NCBI GenBank assembly: GCA_025506515.1
Contig: CM046454.1
Span: 65,384,845 to 65,448,844, forward strand
DNA length: 64,000 nucleotides
Source: Flaveria trinervia
Lineage: Eukaryota; Streptophyta; Magnoliopsida; Asterales; Asteraceae
Direction: 5' to 3'
Every line of letters begins with the position of its first letter. The stretch's first letter is position 1. The notes under the pieces are model-generated. The model had not been told where the DNA came from and did not search any database. It saw only the letters and a program-made list of their open reading frames with translations. Positions 51,084 through 61,443 of this stretch are shown here, one piece after another. The position numbers were made by a program, and so were the translations under genes.

Positions 51084-51136
51084 GGGTTCGAACCGGGACC
51101 TCTAAGTTAGAATGTGAAGTGTGAACCGGTGAACCA
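51084..51136 (-). promoter_or_regulatory. tRNA-like pol III A and B boxes in Gypsy-2 3' LTR
   Basis: On the minus strand TGGTTCACCGG (51136-51126) resembles a tRNA A box (9 of 11 consensus positions). GGTTCGAACCC (51094-51084) is a perfect B box, 31 bases further on. GC-rich arms flank the B box. No acceptor stem can be drawn, so this is not a tRNA gene. Confidence 0.65.
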
Positions 51137-51810
51137 AGGCTCTCAGCCGCGGTATAACCCGGTTCCAATTTGTTTTATCTTTAATCGACCGAACACTCCC
51201 AAATCCAAGAACCCTAATTTCGATTGGATTCAAATTGACCGTCAAATCGATTGTGTTAATGGATACAAACATGGGGCTTTGATTCCCCGTGTAAATACGA
51301 ACAAAATAATGTGTCTAATTACCCGTTTGATAAAGAATTGAAGATGAACAATATGAGGATCGAGTCGCGACCGAGCCTGGTTTCAATATGTGAACAAACA
51401 ACTAAGAAAACCAAATTAAACTTGTGTGAAGCTTCGTATAGAGATCTTGATGCAAAGCCCTCTATCAATTGATGGTTAGGAGGCTCGGAATGGGATCAAC
51501 GAGTGGATGACAGTTTGCGATGAAAGTGCTAAACGAGTTCTAAGTTTGTGTTTGATTCAGGTGAAATTGAAAGATGTAAACGATTAAGATTGCTTAGATG
51601 ATTGATTAGATGTGTTTAATTACGTTATTATTACGATTTAAGGGACGAACGGTTGTGTCATTGAAGGTTTCGGTTATAGAAATTGTTTGAGGTTGTAACC
51701 GGTGTTTGAAGATGATTAATTGATGAGCATAAGTTCGAAACGTTCAAACGAACTGATTGGAATGATTTTGGTACCAAAATTCAGGGGTTTCGGGTGGATT
51801 TGGGGGTCAC

Positions 51811-51846
51811 CGACGCCGCGCCGGACCTTGCCGGCCGGCGGCCGGA
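51811..51846. other. GC-rich block in Gypsy-2 3' LTR
   Basis: A CG-dense stretch (CACCGACGCCGCGCCGG, then GCCGGCCGGCGGCCGG) in otherwise AT-rich LTR. It is conserved at 59753-59791 in the 5' LTR. Confidence 0.7.
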
Positions 51847-52039
51847 AATACGGGGAAAGAGAGAAAGGAGGGGTTTGGGTTTAGTTAATTTACACCATTA
51901 GTCCTTGCGGTTTCCAGTTTGTCATTTCGTGCCCAAACTTTCTTTTCAATGTTTCTAAATTGACAAAAAGGTCCCTTGAACTAAGTTTAATGCTTAAACA
52001 TTTTCAAGTTTAGAAATTTTCATTTCACCTTTAATGTTC

Positions 52040-52093
52040 TTATTATTATTATTATTATCATCATCATCATTATTATTATTATTATATTATTAT

Positions 52094-52127
<34 letters not shown>
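52040..52127. repeat. trinucleotide microsatellite, left Gypsy-2 LTR
   Basis: ATT/ATC repeats followed by about 11 AGT units (52095-52127). The right LTR has ATT/ATC repeats but a single AGT at the same place. Confidence 0.88.
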
Positions 52128-52128
<1 letters not shown>

Positions 52129-52329
52129 ACATAATTATTATTACTCTTATAATTTGTTATTATTATTATTATCATTATTATTATATAATCATTATAACCT
52201 TACAAATTTAAAAGAGCAATTAAGGTAATAATCATAAGCACCCCATAAGTTTCATAAATAACACAATTAGCCCATGCAAGAATTTAACAAGGCTAACTTT
52301 AAATTAACCCAAAATTACAAGATGTTACA

Positions 52330-52342
52330 GTCTCCCCAACTT
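52330..52342 (-). promoter_or_regulatory. Gypsy-2 polypurine tract
   Basis: On the minus strand AAGTTGGGGAGAC directly precedes the 3' LTR (TGTAACATC). Confidence 0.85.
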
Positions 52343-52374
52343 AAAAGAATTTCGTCCCGAAATTAAGAATAAAG

Positions 52375-52995
52375 CTAAGAGAACAATTGTGGGTATCTCT
52401 CCTTCATATGATCCTCACGCTCCCAAGTGAATTCAGCTCCACGTTTGTTTTCCCAACGGACTTTAACGATAGGTGTGGTAGTTGTTCGGGTCTTCTTCAG
52501 GGTGCGATCCATAATCTCAACAGGCTTCTCGACGAAGTGCAATGACTCATCAATTTGAATTTCCTCTAATGGAACATGCAAATTTTCATCAGCCAAGCAC
52601 TTCCTTAGATTTGAGACATGGAAGACAGGATGAACTCCGCTAAGTTCAGTAGGTAGCTCCAGTTTGTAAGCCACTTTTCCAATCCTTTTCAGAATCTTGA
52701 AGGGTCCTACAAAACGTGGGGCTAACTTACCCTTCTTCCCAAAACGTACAACACCCTTCCATGGAGAGACCTTAAGAAGAACCATGTCGTCGACTTGAAA
52801 CTCCAACGGTTTGCGTCTTTTACCGGCATAACTCTTTTGGCGACTTCTAGCCACCTCAAGATTATTTCGAATTTTGGAAATTTTGTCGGTTGTTTCTTGA
52901 ATAAGTTCCGGACCAGTGATAAGATCTTCCCCAATGTCAGTCCAACAGATTGGGGAACGGCATTTACGACCATACAAAGCCTCGAATGGTGCCAT
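52375..52995 (-). pseudogene. Gypsy-2 integrase C-terminal and chromodomain-like end
   Basis: A 206-codon open frame. MAPFEALYGRKCRSPICWTD, FQVDDMVLLKVSPWKGVVRF, PRFVGPFKILKRIGKVAYKL and LRKCLADENLHVPLEEI are typical of the Gypsy integrase tail. VKVRWENKRGAEFTWEREDH gives the Tekay chromodomain-like end. A base shift near 53000 separates it from the core. Confidence 0.88.
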
Positions 52996-53740
52996 TTTGA
53001 TACTTGAGTGGTAACTATTGTTATACGAAAATTCCGCGAGCGGTAAATGCTTCTATCCCAATCGCCACCAAAATCAAGGACACAAAGACGCAGTAAATCC
53101 TCGAGGGTTTGGATTGTTCGTTCGGTTTGACCATCGGTTTGAGGATGGTAAGCCGTACTTAAATCCAATTGCGTACCCAAGAGTTCTGGCATCGAAGACC
53201 AAAAGTGCGAAGTGAAACGAGCATCTCGATCGGAAATAATGTGCAACGGCACGCCATGACGACTCACAATTTCGTCAACATAGATTCGAGCCAACCTTGA
53301 AACCTTGTACGTATCTCGTATGGGTATGAAATGTGCTGTCTTGGTCAAACGGTCAACAATGACCCATATGCTATCATGACCACGAGGTGTATGGGGTAAC
53401 TTGGTTACGAAATCCATGGATATATGTTCCCATTTCCACATAGGGATTTTAGGTTGCTCAAGTAAACCACTTGGTCGTTGATGTTCGGCTTTGACCCTTG
53501 CACACGTGAGACACTTGGAAACATAAGACGTGATATCTTTCTTCATTCCAGCCACCAATATTGACCACGCAGGTCCATGTACATCTATCGGAGCCAGGAT
53601 GAACGGAATATCGGGTTTGATGTGCTTCGTTCATAATGAAGTGCCGAAGGTTGTGACGATTCGGGATCCAAAGTCGATTCAAGAAGTACCACATGCCGTT
53701 CGGTTTTGTCTCCAATTGTGACCAAACGTTAGACATCAAA
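52996..53740 (-). pseudogene. Gypsy-2 integrase zinc module and core
   Basis: The zinc module appears as HQTRYSVHPGSDR and CLTCARVKAEHQRPSG, broken by a base shift near 53560-53580. The core has HISMDFVTKLPHTPRGHDSI (D), ISDRDARFTSHFW (D) and YHPQTDGQTERTIQTLEDLL (E), so the catalytic triad is intact. Confidence 0.9.
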
Positions 53741-53879
53741 TCTTCACATTTTCCTTCGTCGGTTAGTGCCGCTTGTTAAGCCTCGCGAATGCATAACTCG
53801 AGATCACTATCGATCCTTATGTTTTGAAGCATGATAGTAGCCTCGTTGACATCCACATGAATCTCAGTATCAAATTCTC

Positions 53880-54203
53880 CTAACGTATCAAACATTGCCT
53901 TCGATCTCGAATTTCTTGAAGCGAGACAATCTTGTTGTGGATCTTGCGACTTAGCGCGTCGGCTACAACATTCGCCTTTCCCGGGTGATAGCGAATGTCG
54001 CAGTCGTAGTCACTAATCAACTCAATCCAACGTCTTTGTCTCATGTTGAGATCCTTTTGATTGAACACGTGTTGGAGACTCTTATGATCGGTGTAGACTA
54101 TGCATTGCGTCCCATATAAGTAGTGTCGCCAAATCTTCAATGCAAAAACCACAGCACCAAGTTCAAGATCATGCGTTGTGTAGTTAACTTCATGAACCTT
54201 CAA
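53880..54203 (-). pseudogene. Gypsy-2 RNase H
   Basis: VNYTTHDLELGAVVFALKIW, IVYTDHKSLQHVF and RYHPGKANVVADALSRK are the RNase H landmarks. The N-terminal part of the domain (54204-54411) is frame-broken, with FDCYNDDFTVYCDASNQG-like residues readable only across shifts. Confidence 0.86.
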
Positions 54204-54411
54204 TTGTCCTCGACGCGTATGCTATAACTTGGCCTCGTTGCATGAGAACACAACCAAGACCTTGATTAGAAGCATCACAATATACAGTAAAGTCGTCGTT
54301 TCCATCGGGTAGTGAGAATAGGAGCATTACACAACTTGCGTTTCAATGTCTCGAAAGCCTCTTCTTGCTCGGGTCCCCATTCAAAAAGTCGATTCTTTTG
54401 GGTTAGCGCCG

Positions 54412-55134
54412 TTAATGGTTTAGCAATCTTCGAGAAATTGCCATGAACCTACGGTAGTATCCCGCTAAACCCAGAAAAGAACGAACCTCGGTTGGGGTTG
54501 TGGGAACACACCAATTCTTCACAGCTTCAATTTTAGCAGGATCCACGTGAATTCCTTGGCTATTCACCACATGCCCTAGGAATTGAACTTCCTCCAACCA
54601 AAATTCACACTTGGAAAGCTTGGCGTATAATTGCTCCTTCTTCAAAAGTCCAAGTACTTTTCGCAAGTGTGTCTCATGATCGATTTTTGTCTTAGAATAA
54701 ATAAGGATGTCATCAATAAACACGATCACGAATTATCCAATACGGTTTACATACTCGATTCATGAGATCCATGAACACAGCAGCGCATTGGTCAGGCCAA
54801 AAGGCATAACCATGAACTCGTAGTGTCCATATCGAGTACGGAAAGCGGTCTTTCGAATGTCATCATCATGAACACGTAATTGATGATACCCAGAACGTAG
54901 ATCGATCTTCGAGAATTGAGTTGCTCCTTGAAGTTGGTCGAAAAGGTCATCGATTCGAGGAAGAGGGTATCGGTTTTTGATAGTAAGCTTGTTGAGTTCG
55001 CGGTAATCGATGCACATACAGAATGAACCATCCTTCTTCTTCACAAATAGTACAGGTGCGCCCCACGGTGATGAACTAGGGCGAATAAAACCCTTATCGG
55101 TCAACTCTTGTAGTTGACTAGCGAGCTCTTGCAT
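54412..55134 (-). pseudogene. Gypsy-2 reverse transcriptase
   Basis: LTDKGFIRPSSSPWGAPVLF, FVKKKDGSFCMCIDYRELNK, RIDDLFDQLQGATQFSKIDL and RTRYGHYEFMVMPFGLTNA run to a one-base deletion at about 54785. The next frame carries IVFIDDILIYSKTKIDHETH (active site FIDD intact) and AGYYRRF. One fix-size shift thus splits an otherwise well-kept RT. Confidence 0.89.
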
Positions 55135-55787
55135 TTCAGAAGGTGCAAGACGATAAGGCTTTGAGCCACAGGGTTTGCACCAGGGATTAAATCAGTCTTG
55201 AACTCAACTTCTCGCACGGGAAGTAACCCTTTAAGATCTTCGGGAAAGTCTCGCACAACAGGAATGTCCTTCAACTCCTTACCCTTGGCTTTCGTATTAA
55301 CTACATATGCCATGAAAGCCATGTAGTTTTTACTTAAGCACTTGCGGGCCTTGATGCAAGACATGAGTTTGAGTCTTTGAGATGATTTCTCCCCAAAGAC
55401 CCTTAAGGTATCACCAGTCGGTAAAGGAATTCGGATACACTTCTCAAAGCATAAAATTGCCGCACGTTGCTTGGCTAACCAATCCATACCACTGATAACA
55501 TCAAAGCTTCCCAGATGCATAGGAATAAGGTCGACGAAAAACTCGTGTTCGTTAAGGCTCAAGGTGCAGTCACGTATTACGACGTCAACGACAATAGATT
55601 TTCCATCGGCGACCTCGACCGTGAAAGACCTCTCCAGATTAGCACGCGGTTTAGAAAGTATAGGCTCGAATTCCAAGGACACGAAACTCCTATCGGCACC
55701 CGAATCAAACAATATAGAAGCATAATGACTATTTACAAGATACATACCTGTTTGGTAAGAATCCATTATTGGTATGATGAATACCAA
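55101..55787 (-). pseudogene. Gypsy-2 aspartic protease and linker
   Basis: A 228-codon frame with ASILFDSGADRSFVS (DSG active site), FDVISGMDWLAKQRAAILCF and IPVVRDFPEDLKGLLPVREV. Near the C-terminus (SLIVLHLLKCKSS) the frame drifts from the RT entry. Confidence 0.88.
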
Positions 55788-55796
55788 AAGGAAATT

Positions 55797-57058
55797 TTAT
55801 AAGACAATAGACGATTTAAAAGAGTTCGACGACGTACCATTCACCACGTCGTTGTTGGCTTGAGCTTGGTTAGCATTGATGTTGAAAGCCCTTCCACGAG
55901 CCGGTGGCACAGTTCCCGCATTGCGAGGACATTGCGGACGAATATGACCAGGCTCGCCACAGTTATAGCAGGTTCGATTAGTAAGCATGGCCGTGTTGTT
56001 TGGCGCACGAAGGCAAGTAGTTACCAAGTGGCCATACTTCCCACACAATAAGCAGACTCGGCATGGAATATTGCTTGAATGATGCTACTTACACGTGTTA
56101 CACATAGGGTGTGAACCAGCATAAGCTTTAGCCATGGGAGCTTGATTTGCAACCACCATTTGTTTTTGAGGGGCATTTGGTGCAGTCACAGCGTAGTTGC
56201 GTGTCGGGGTGAACTTACGCTTCTTGTTTTGAGAAGATGACTCGGCCTTTACCTCCTTTTTTGCCTCGGGTGTCACCTTCGCCATAGCCTTAGAACCCTT
56301 TGCCGACATCGTGCCAGCTCTTATATGATTCTCGGTGAGCTGTGCAATGATAGTAATCGCTTCCTCCAAAGTTGTGGGCCTACTACCCACCACAGCATCT
56401 TGAATTTGAGGTGGCACCCCCTTGATAAATTTCTCGATGTTACGGGGCACGGTGTCCACCATGTGTGGTAGAAGCATACTCAACTCATGATGCCGGGTGG
56501 AATAAGCCAAGTGATTCCCACCATCTTGTTTAAGGTTCCAGAACTCCTCCTCCAGCTTTTGCAACTCGCTTCTTGGGCAGAACTTTTGGATCATAATATC
56601 TTTGACTTCCTCCCAGGGCATCGCCATTGCAACCTCAGTTCCCCGGTTTCTCTTTTCACTATTCCACCAAGTTAGCGCTCGTTGTTGAAGAACACTTGTG
56701 GCATAGCGAACCTTGAGCTCGTCGGGGCACTCGCTAATAATAAATGTGTTCTCCATACTCTCAAACCACTCGAGAAGTCCAGTGGCTCCTTCTTTTCCAC
56801 TAAAACTAGTGGGTTTGCACGAGTTGAAGTGTTTGAAAGTGCAAGTACGATTGTTCCCTTGTTGATTATTCCCGTTTTGATTGTTGCTATTGTCTCCATT
56901 AGCACCACTATTGTTCCCATTGGTGTTGTTATTGCTATTAGCCATTAGTGTGCTATTAAGTTCAGCAACCATAGTCGGAAGAACGGCCGCCATTTGTCGG
57001 CAATCATGGCAGCTAGCTTACGGTCGGAACTTCCACGCTTTCCATGGTGATGAGACAT
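55797..57058 (-). pseudogene. Gypsy-2 gag with CCHC knuckle
   Basis: An ATG at 57058 (MSHHHGKRGSSDRKLAAMIA) is the likely start. A missing base near 56995 shifts it into the long frame 56993-56085 (302 codons). That frame has an Asn-rich segment (NNNTNGNNSGANGDNSNNQN), capsid-like residues (FKHFNSCKPTSFSGKEG, WEEVKDIMIQKFCPRSE, PPQIQDAVVGSRPTTLEEA) and a Lys-rich stretch. A TAG (for Tyr) follows CNTCK. The rest (56048-55797) has CYNCGEPGHIRPQC, an intact knuckle. Confidence 0.9.
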
Positions 57059-57719
57059 GCTGGAATATGCAAAATGAGTTAGACACAAGAAATAGAAATA
57101 CAAGGATTATAATTTAACAAGGATAAGGCAAGAGTTGCAAGGTACTTGGAATGGTTCCATTTGGTAACGCATTACCATTTGGAAACGTTGACACGTCAAG
57201 GTAAGTTGACCCATTCGCCTTAGAAGTTTGTGTATGTTGACCATAGTTTATCACTCATCCCGGAAATCCCCAGGTAAGCATAACTAGTCCCGTAGGACTT
57301 ATGCGATATGCTTGCCTTAGCCCAAGGGCCTTTTGCCAGGAAATCCAGAATACGGGTGTCTATGTGTCACACAAATTTCTTAGGTTCATGATATCAAAAC
57401 CTTGATGAGATTTATATAGATTAGACATAACGTCTAAAGATCCAAGTCATAACATAAGTATAAGATTCCACGTGTCGACGAGAATAAGATTAAGAGATTT
57501 CATGTTCGGGGAGAGTCAAGAGTCAAAGCTAAGTTTAGGGAGACAAGTAACAATGTTTAGGCAATCCTATGCTAAGGCATCATATTGCACATAAGTGAGC
57601 ATAACATTATGTAGCATGCAAACTATATAAGTTTTCAATATAAGATCATATTTCTATCAGGTTCATGCATACTATAGTCTAGGTCACCATTTCTAATAAC
57701 CTAGATCCCTATAGTTATG
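57059..57719. other. Gypsy-2 5' leader
   Basis: Untranslated region between the primer-binding site and gag. No gene or phrase array seen. Confidence 0.7.
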
Positions 57720-57732
57720 GGCTCTGATACCA
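57720..57732 (-). promoter_or_regulatory. Gypsy-2 primer-binding site
   Basis: On the element strand TGGTATCAGAGCC, three bases (GAT) after the LTR end GTGTGACA. Identical to the Cassandra primer site apart from spacer GA(A) versus GAT. Confidence 0.92.
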
Positions 57733-57735
57733 ATC

Positions 57736-60249
57736 TGTCACACCCCAACCTTGACGGCAGAAACGTCGAGGAGTGAGAGTTAAGATCGTTCACAGCCACA
57801 TAACGCTATTAATAACCCAAATAAAAAATTTAATCATAAAGTTCAATTGTATCAATACAATCATAAAACCCAACGAAAATAAAAACCATAACATAAAAGA
57901 TAACAGTTATTAAATTTTTCAATCATTTAACTAGGTCCATTCCTAGATGTGCAAGCTTCAAAGAGTAATCTCAAACTTGGGCGTTTCCTCAAACATGTTA
58001 AAAATAAAAGGGTCAACAATAACGTTGGTGAGCATTCCATAGTTTTAAATACATAGATTATATATAAAAGATGGCAATCCAAGTCATAAGTTAGTGAATA
58101 AAGTGATTAGGGATGTTATGAACAATGCAACAATCAAACCTCGACAAAGTTTTACAAGTCTCAAACGTTTACAAGATTATACGATCAGCTAAGTGCACTT
58201 GGATCAACCAAAGCAGGCTTGTCTTGCCCATAGATCTATGACTTCGCTGGGCTAGCAATAGTTAATGATTGTACATATAATGCCATAACATGGTAACCAC
58301 GAAAGTTCAACTAACCACAACTTTACAAGGTGAAATGCCATAAGTTTACAAGTCTCAAATAAGTTTACAAGTGCAATTGTATAAGTTAACATGTTTCACC
58401 CCAAGTGCGAAAATAGGAAAAAGGGGTATAGAATACTCACATGATCAAATAATATATATTTGTTGATTAAATGAATAATAATAAACAACGCTTCGATGTA
58501 GACTTTGACAATGCACCTAAAACAAATATATATTTACAAGGTTACAATTTAATAATATACTTAATGGTTAAACGAGACTAGGATTTCAATTTGGTATTTA
58601 AGGATTTTAATTAGATGGCGTTGATTAGAGAGATCATATATATGTTTTAGTTCAAGAAAAAAATATCATGTAAAGAATTTTAAAGAAATAAAAGCCTTTA
58701 TAATAATTTTGTAAAATTTAACTTAAAATATATAATTTTCTATAGTAGCCATGATTGATCTATAAATATAAAATGTTTAGTGTCCAAATAATCATTAAAT
58801 GATTTCAAAGAAAATATTATATAAAGTTTATTTTTACATGATTAAACTAGGAAAAATATTTGTTAAATTTTTATTTTTATAAGAAAATTGTTAAGGTAAT
58901 TGTAGAAAATGATAGAATAACTTTAAGAATTTATAAAGTTTACAAAACTACTTTTTTATAATTTTCAGAAAATTTTTAATATTTTTTAAAGGCTGAAAAA
59001 GCCTAAAAAAATATGGTGAGGGTGCCCGGGTTCGAACCCGAGACCTCTAAGTTAGAATGTGAAGTGTGAACCGGTGAACCAAGGCTCTCAGCCGCGGTAT
59101 AACCCGGTTCCAATTTGTTTTATCTTTAATCGACCGAACACTCCCAAATCCAAGAACCCTAATTTCGATTGGATTCAAATTAACCGTCAATCGATTGTGT
59201 TAATGGATACAAACATGGGGCTTTGATTCCCCGTGTAAATACGAACAAAATAATGTGTCTAATTACCCGCTTTGATAAAGAATTGAAGATGAACAATATG
59301 AGGATCGAGTCACGACCGAGCCTGGTTTCAATATGTGAGCAAACGACTAAGAAAACCAAATTAAACTTGTGTGAAGCTTCGTATAGCGATCTTGATGCAA
59401 AGCCCTCTATCAATTGATGGTTAGGAGGCTCAGAATGTGATCAACGAGTGGATGACAGTTTGCGATGAAAGTGCTAAACGAGTTCTAAGTTTGTGTTTGA
59501 TTCAGGTGAAATTGAAAGATGTAAACGATTAAGATTGCTTAGATGATTGATTAGGTGTGTTTAATTACGTTATTATTACGATTTAAGGGACGAACGGTTG
59601 TGTCATTGAAGGTTTCGGTTATAGAAATTGTTTGAGGTTGTAACCGGTGTTTGAAGATGATTAATTGATGAGCATAAGTTCGAAACATTCAAACGAACCG
59701 ATTGGAATGATTTTGGTACCAAAATTCAGGGGTTTCGGGTGGATTTGGGGGTCACCGGCGCCGCGCCGGACCTTGCCGGCCGGCGGCCGGAAATACGGGG
59801 AAAGAGAGAAAGGAGGGGTTGGGTTTAGTTAATTTACACCATTAGTCCTTGCGGTTTCCAATTTGTCATTTCATGCCCAAACTTTCTTTTCGATGTTTCT
59901 AAATTGACAAAAAGGTCCCTTGAACTAAGTTTAATGCTTAAATATTTTCAAGTTTAGAAATTTTCATTTCACCTTTAATGTTCTTATTATTATTATTATT
60001 ATCATCATCATCATCATTATTATTATTATTATATTATTATTATTAGTAACATAATTATTATTACTCTTATAATTTGTTATTATTATTATTATCATTATTA
60101 TTATATAATCATTATAACCTTACAAATTTAAAAGAGCAATTAAGGTAATAATCATAAGCAACCCATAAGTTTCATAAATAACACAATTAGCCCATGCAAG
60201 AATTTAACAAGGCTAACTTTAAATTAACCCAAAATTACAAGATGTTACA
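57736..60249 (-). repeat. Gypsy-2 5' LTR (2514 bp)
   Basis: TGTCACACCCCAACC to GATGTTACA on the plus strand. Contains the conserved A/B box pair (59028-59081) and GC-rich block (59753-59791). Confidence 0.93.
59028..59081 (-). promoter_or_regulatory. tRNA-like pol III A and B boxes in Gypsy-2 5' LTR
   Basis: Same pair as 51084-51136: A box TGGTTCACCGG (59081-59071) and B box GGTTCGAACCC (59038-59028). In this copy the B-box stem is longer, CGGGTTCGAACCCG being a full palindrome. Confidence 0.65.
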
Positions 60250-60254
60250 AGACT
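60250..60254. repeat. TSD AGACT, right flank of Gypsy-2
   Basis: Partner of 49792-49796. Confidence 0.92.
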
Positions 60255-61352
60255 TTAAATAGTAGGTCTTGAATGAGGAGTGCATTCTTCCTCATCTTCT
60301 TTTGAAGAATCACGGGGAGATGAGGTAACATACCTAGTATGTTCAGCCTCACCACCAGATGTGGTTTCTTGGCACCCTGGTTTACCTTGCTTAATGATGT
60401 CTCTTTCAGAGTCATCAAAAGGCATGGTTGTCGCAGATTCAGTCTTAGAGATGTTACCACTGTCCATAAGGTCCATTGAGACACTTTCTGTAGTGGCAGC
60501 TGAATCTGCATGAGTCCCCTCCACATCAGTGGGACTCACCTCAGTAAAGGTTTGTTGATGGGGGCTAGAGATAAGAGGTCTCTCTAGGCTCTGTTGATCT
60601 TTGAGAGAGTGTTGTAGATCAACTTCATTGCCATGGAGGGATGTAATCTATTCATAGTTTTGAAGAGAATGTTAGTGAAAGATAAGGATGTTAACCTACT
60701 GAACCGGGACCTTGATCAATGTCTACAGGCATTGAGCCTCTGGTGGGGTTGTCCCTTGTTGGTTGCTCAGAGGAGTATAGATACTCACCCTAAGGGTTGT
60801 CGGCTCGGGTTTTGGGCTCATGGGTTTGAGACTGAGGAGACTCAAGACCCATATTGAGGTCAAAAGAGAAGGATGGTGAGACCTCAGACTGAGTGGGAGC
60901 CCATTGTTCCACTCTAGTCTTTTTGGATTGAACACGATGAGCTTGTTCAATCAAAGTAGATAAAAAAAGGGTTCGTTTAGGGCGTCTTTGGTATGTGATG
61001 GTGATGGGGTGAGAAGGCAGAGTTGGCATTGTGAGGGCAGTTGCTGTTGTGGGTTCATCATATGTGGGGTGAACAGGGATGTCACCGGAGCTATTTGCTC
61101 AATCATACCTGGAAGCAGAGAAGTGTACCTTCCAATGAAGTTGGTGGATACCTTCTTCAAAGTCTTGAAGATGGTTGGCCTCATTTGAGGGACATACAGA
61201 GCAGTTGCACAGACAAGCTGACTCTGGTCCAGCTCACAGTTGATAATGTGCCGGAGAAATCTAAGATACATAAAGAATGTTTCCCTCTGGAGATTTCCAA
61301 TAAGATTGGTCAGCACAAATCTTGTGTAGTTGAATCTGAGGCCTCTCACCAT
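60250..61352 (-). pseudogene. SIRE-3 accessory ORF, N-terminal part
   Basis: Read leftwards from about 61352: FNYTRFVLTNLIGNLQRETF, FMYLRFLRHIINCELDQSQL, ALYVPQMRPTIFKTLKKVST and FIGRYTSLLPGMIEQIAPV. This pattern resembles the MYPRFLQL region and following helix of the SIRE accessory protein. A Pro/Ser-rich linker follows (61029-60790), then an acidic segment (60539-60255). It continues after Gypsy-2 at 49796. Frame shifts separate the three pieces. Confidence 0.62.
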
Positions 61353-61443
61353 TCCATGAACTAGTCACCTGAAACTCACCAATTTTTTTATATATATTTT
61401 CACCACATATATTAGAGTTTAGGTCTCAGTTCATAAAAAAATT

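Larger units (their letters stand above)
49797..52329 (-). repeat. Gypsy-2 3' LTR (2533 bp)
   Basis: The plus-strand left edge TGTCACACCCCAACC and right edge GATGTTACA match 57736-60249 along their length. Differs from the 5' LTR mainly by an expanded AGT microsatellite at 52095-52127. Holds a tRNA-like A/B box pair at 51084-51136 and a GC-rich block at 51811-51846. Confidence 0.93.
49797..60249 (-). mobile_element. Gypsy-2: Tekay-type chromovirus nested in SIRE-3 accessory ORF
   Basis: A 10.5-kb Gypsy element on the minus strand with LTRs of about 2.5 kb, a perfect TSD and a Met-tRNA primer site. Gag, PR, RT, RH, IN and a chromodomain-like end follow. The LTRs are close to identical by eye (few differences per several hundred bases), so this is probably the youngest insertion in the window. 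Even so, single-base shifts and a few stops break the polyprotein. Confidence 0.93.
46411..61443 (-). mobile_element. SIRE-3: SIRE-like Copia 3' portion, split by nested Gypsy-2
   Basis: On the minus strand this has a 3' LTR (46411-47206), a PPT and a long env-like/coiled-coil accessory ORF that is cut at 49796/60250 by Gypsy-2. The TSD AGACT of Gypsy-2 shows that the two sides were contiguous. The N-terminal side ends near 61.44 kb at another Gypsy LTR. No pol or 5' LTR of this element is in the window. The assignment to SIRE rests on the accessory-ORF layout and LTR/PPT position, not on pol. Confidence 0.7.

Noticed and set aside
51066..51165. Functional tRNA gene in the Gypsy-2 LTR
   Set aside because: A and B boxes are good but no acceptor stem or clear anticodon arm can be folded, and the block is repeated in the partner LTR.
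51114..51341. Plus-strand ORF of 75 codons in Gypsy-2 LTR, with a near copy at 59223-59417
   Set aside because: It appears twice only because it lies in the LTR. The frame is not maintained between the two LTRs.
56682..57117. Plus-strand hydrophobic ORFs opposite Gypsy-2 gag
   Set aside because: Leu/Val-rich frames are the antisense of the Asn-rich gag segment; no start context or homologous domain.
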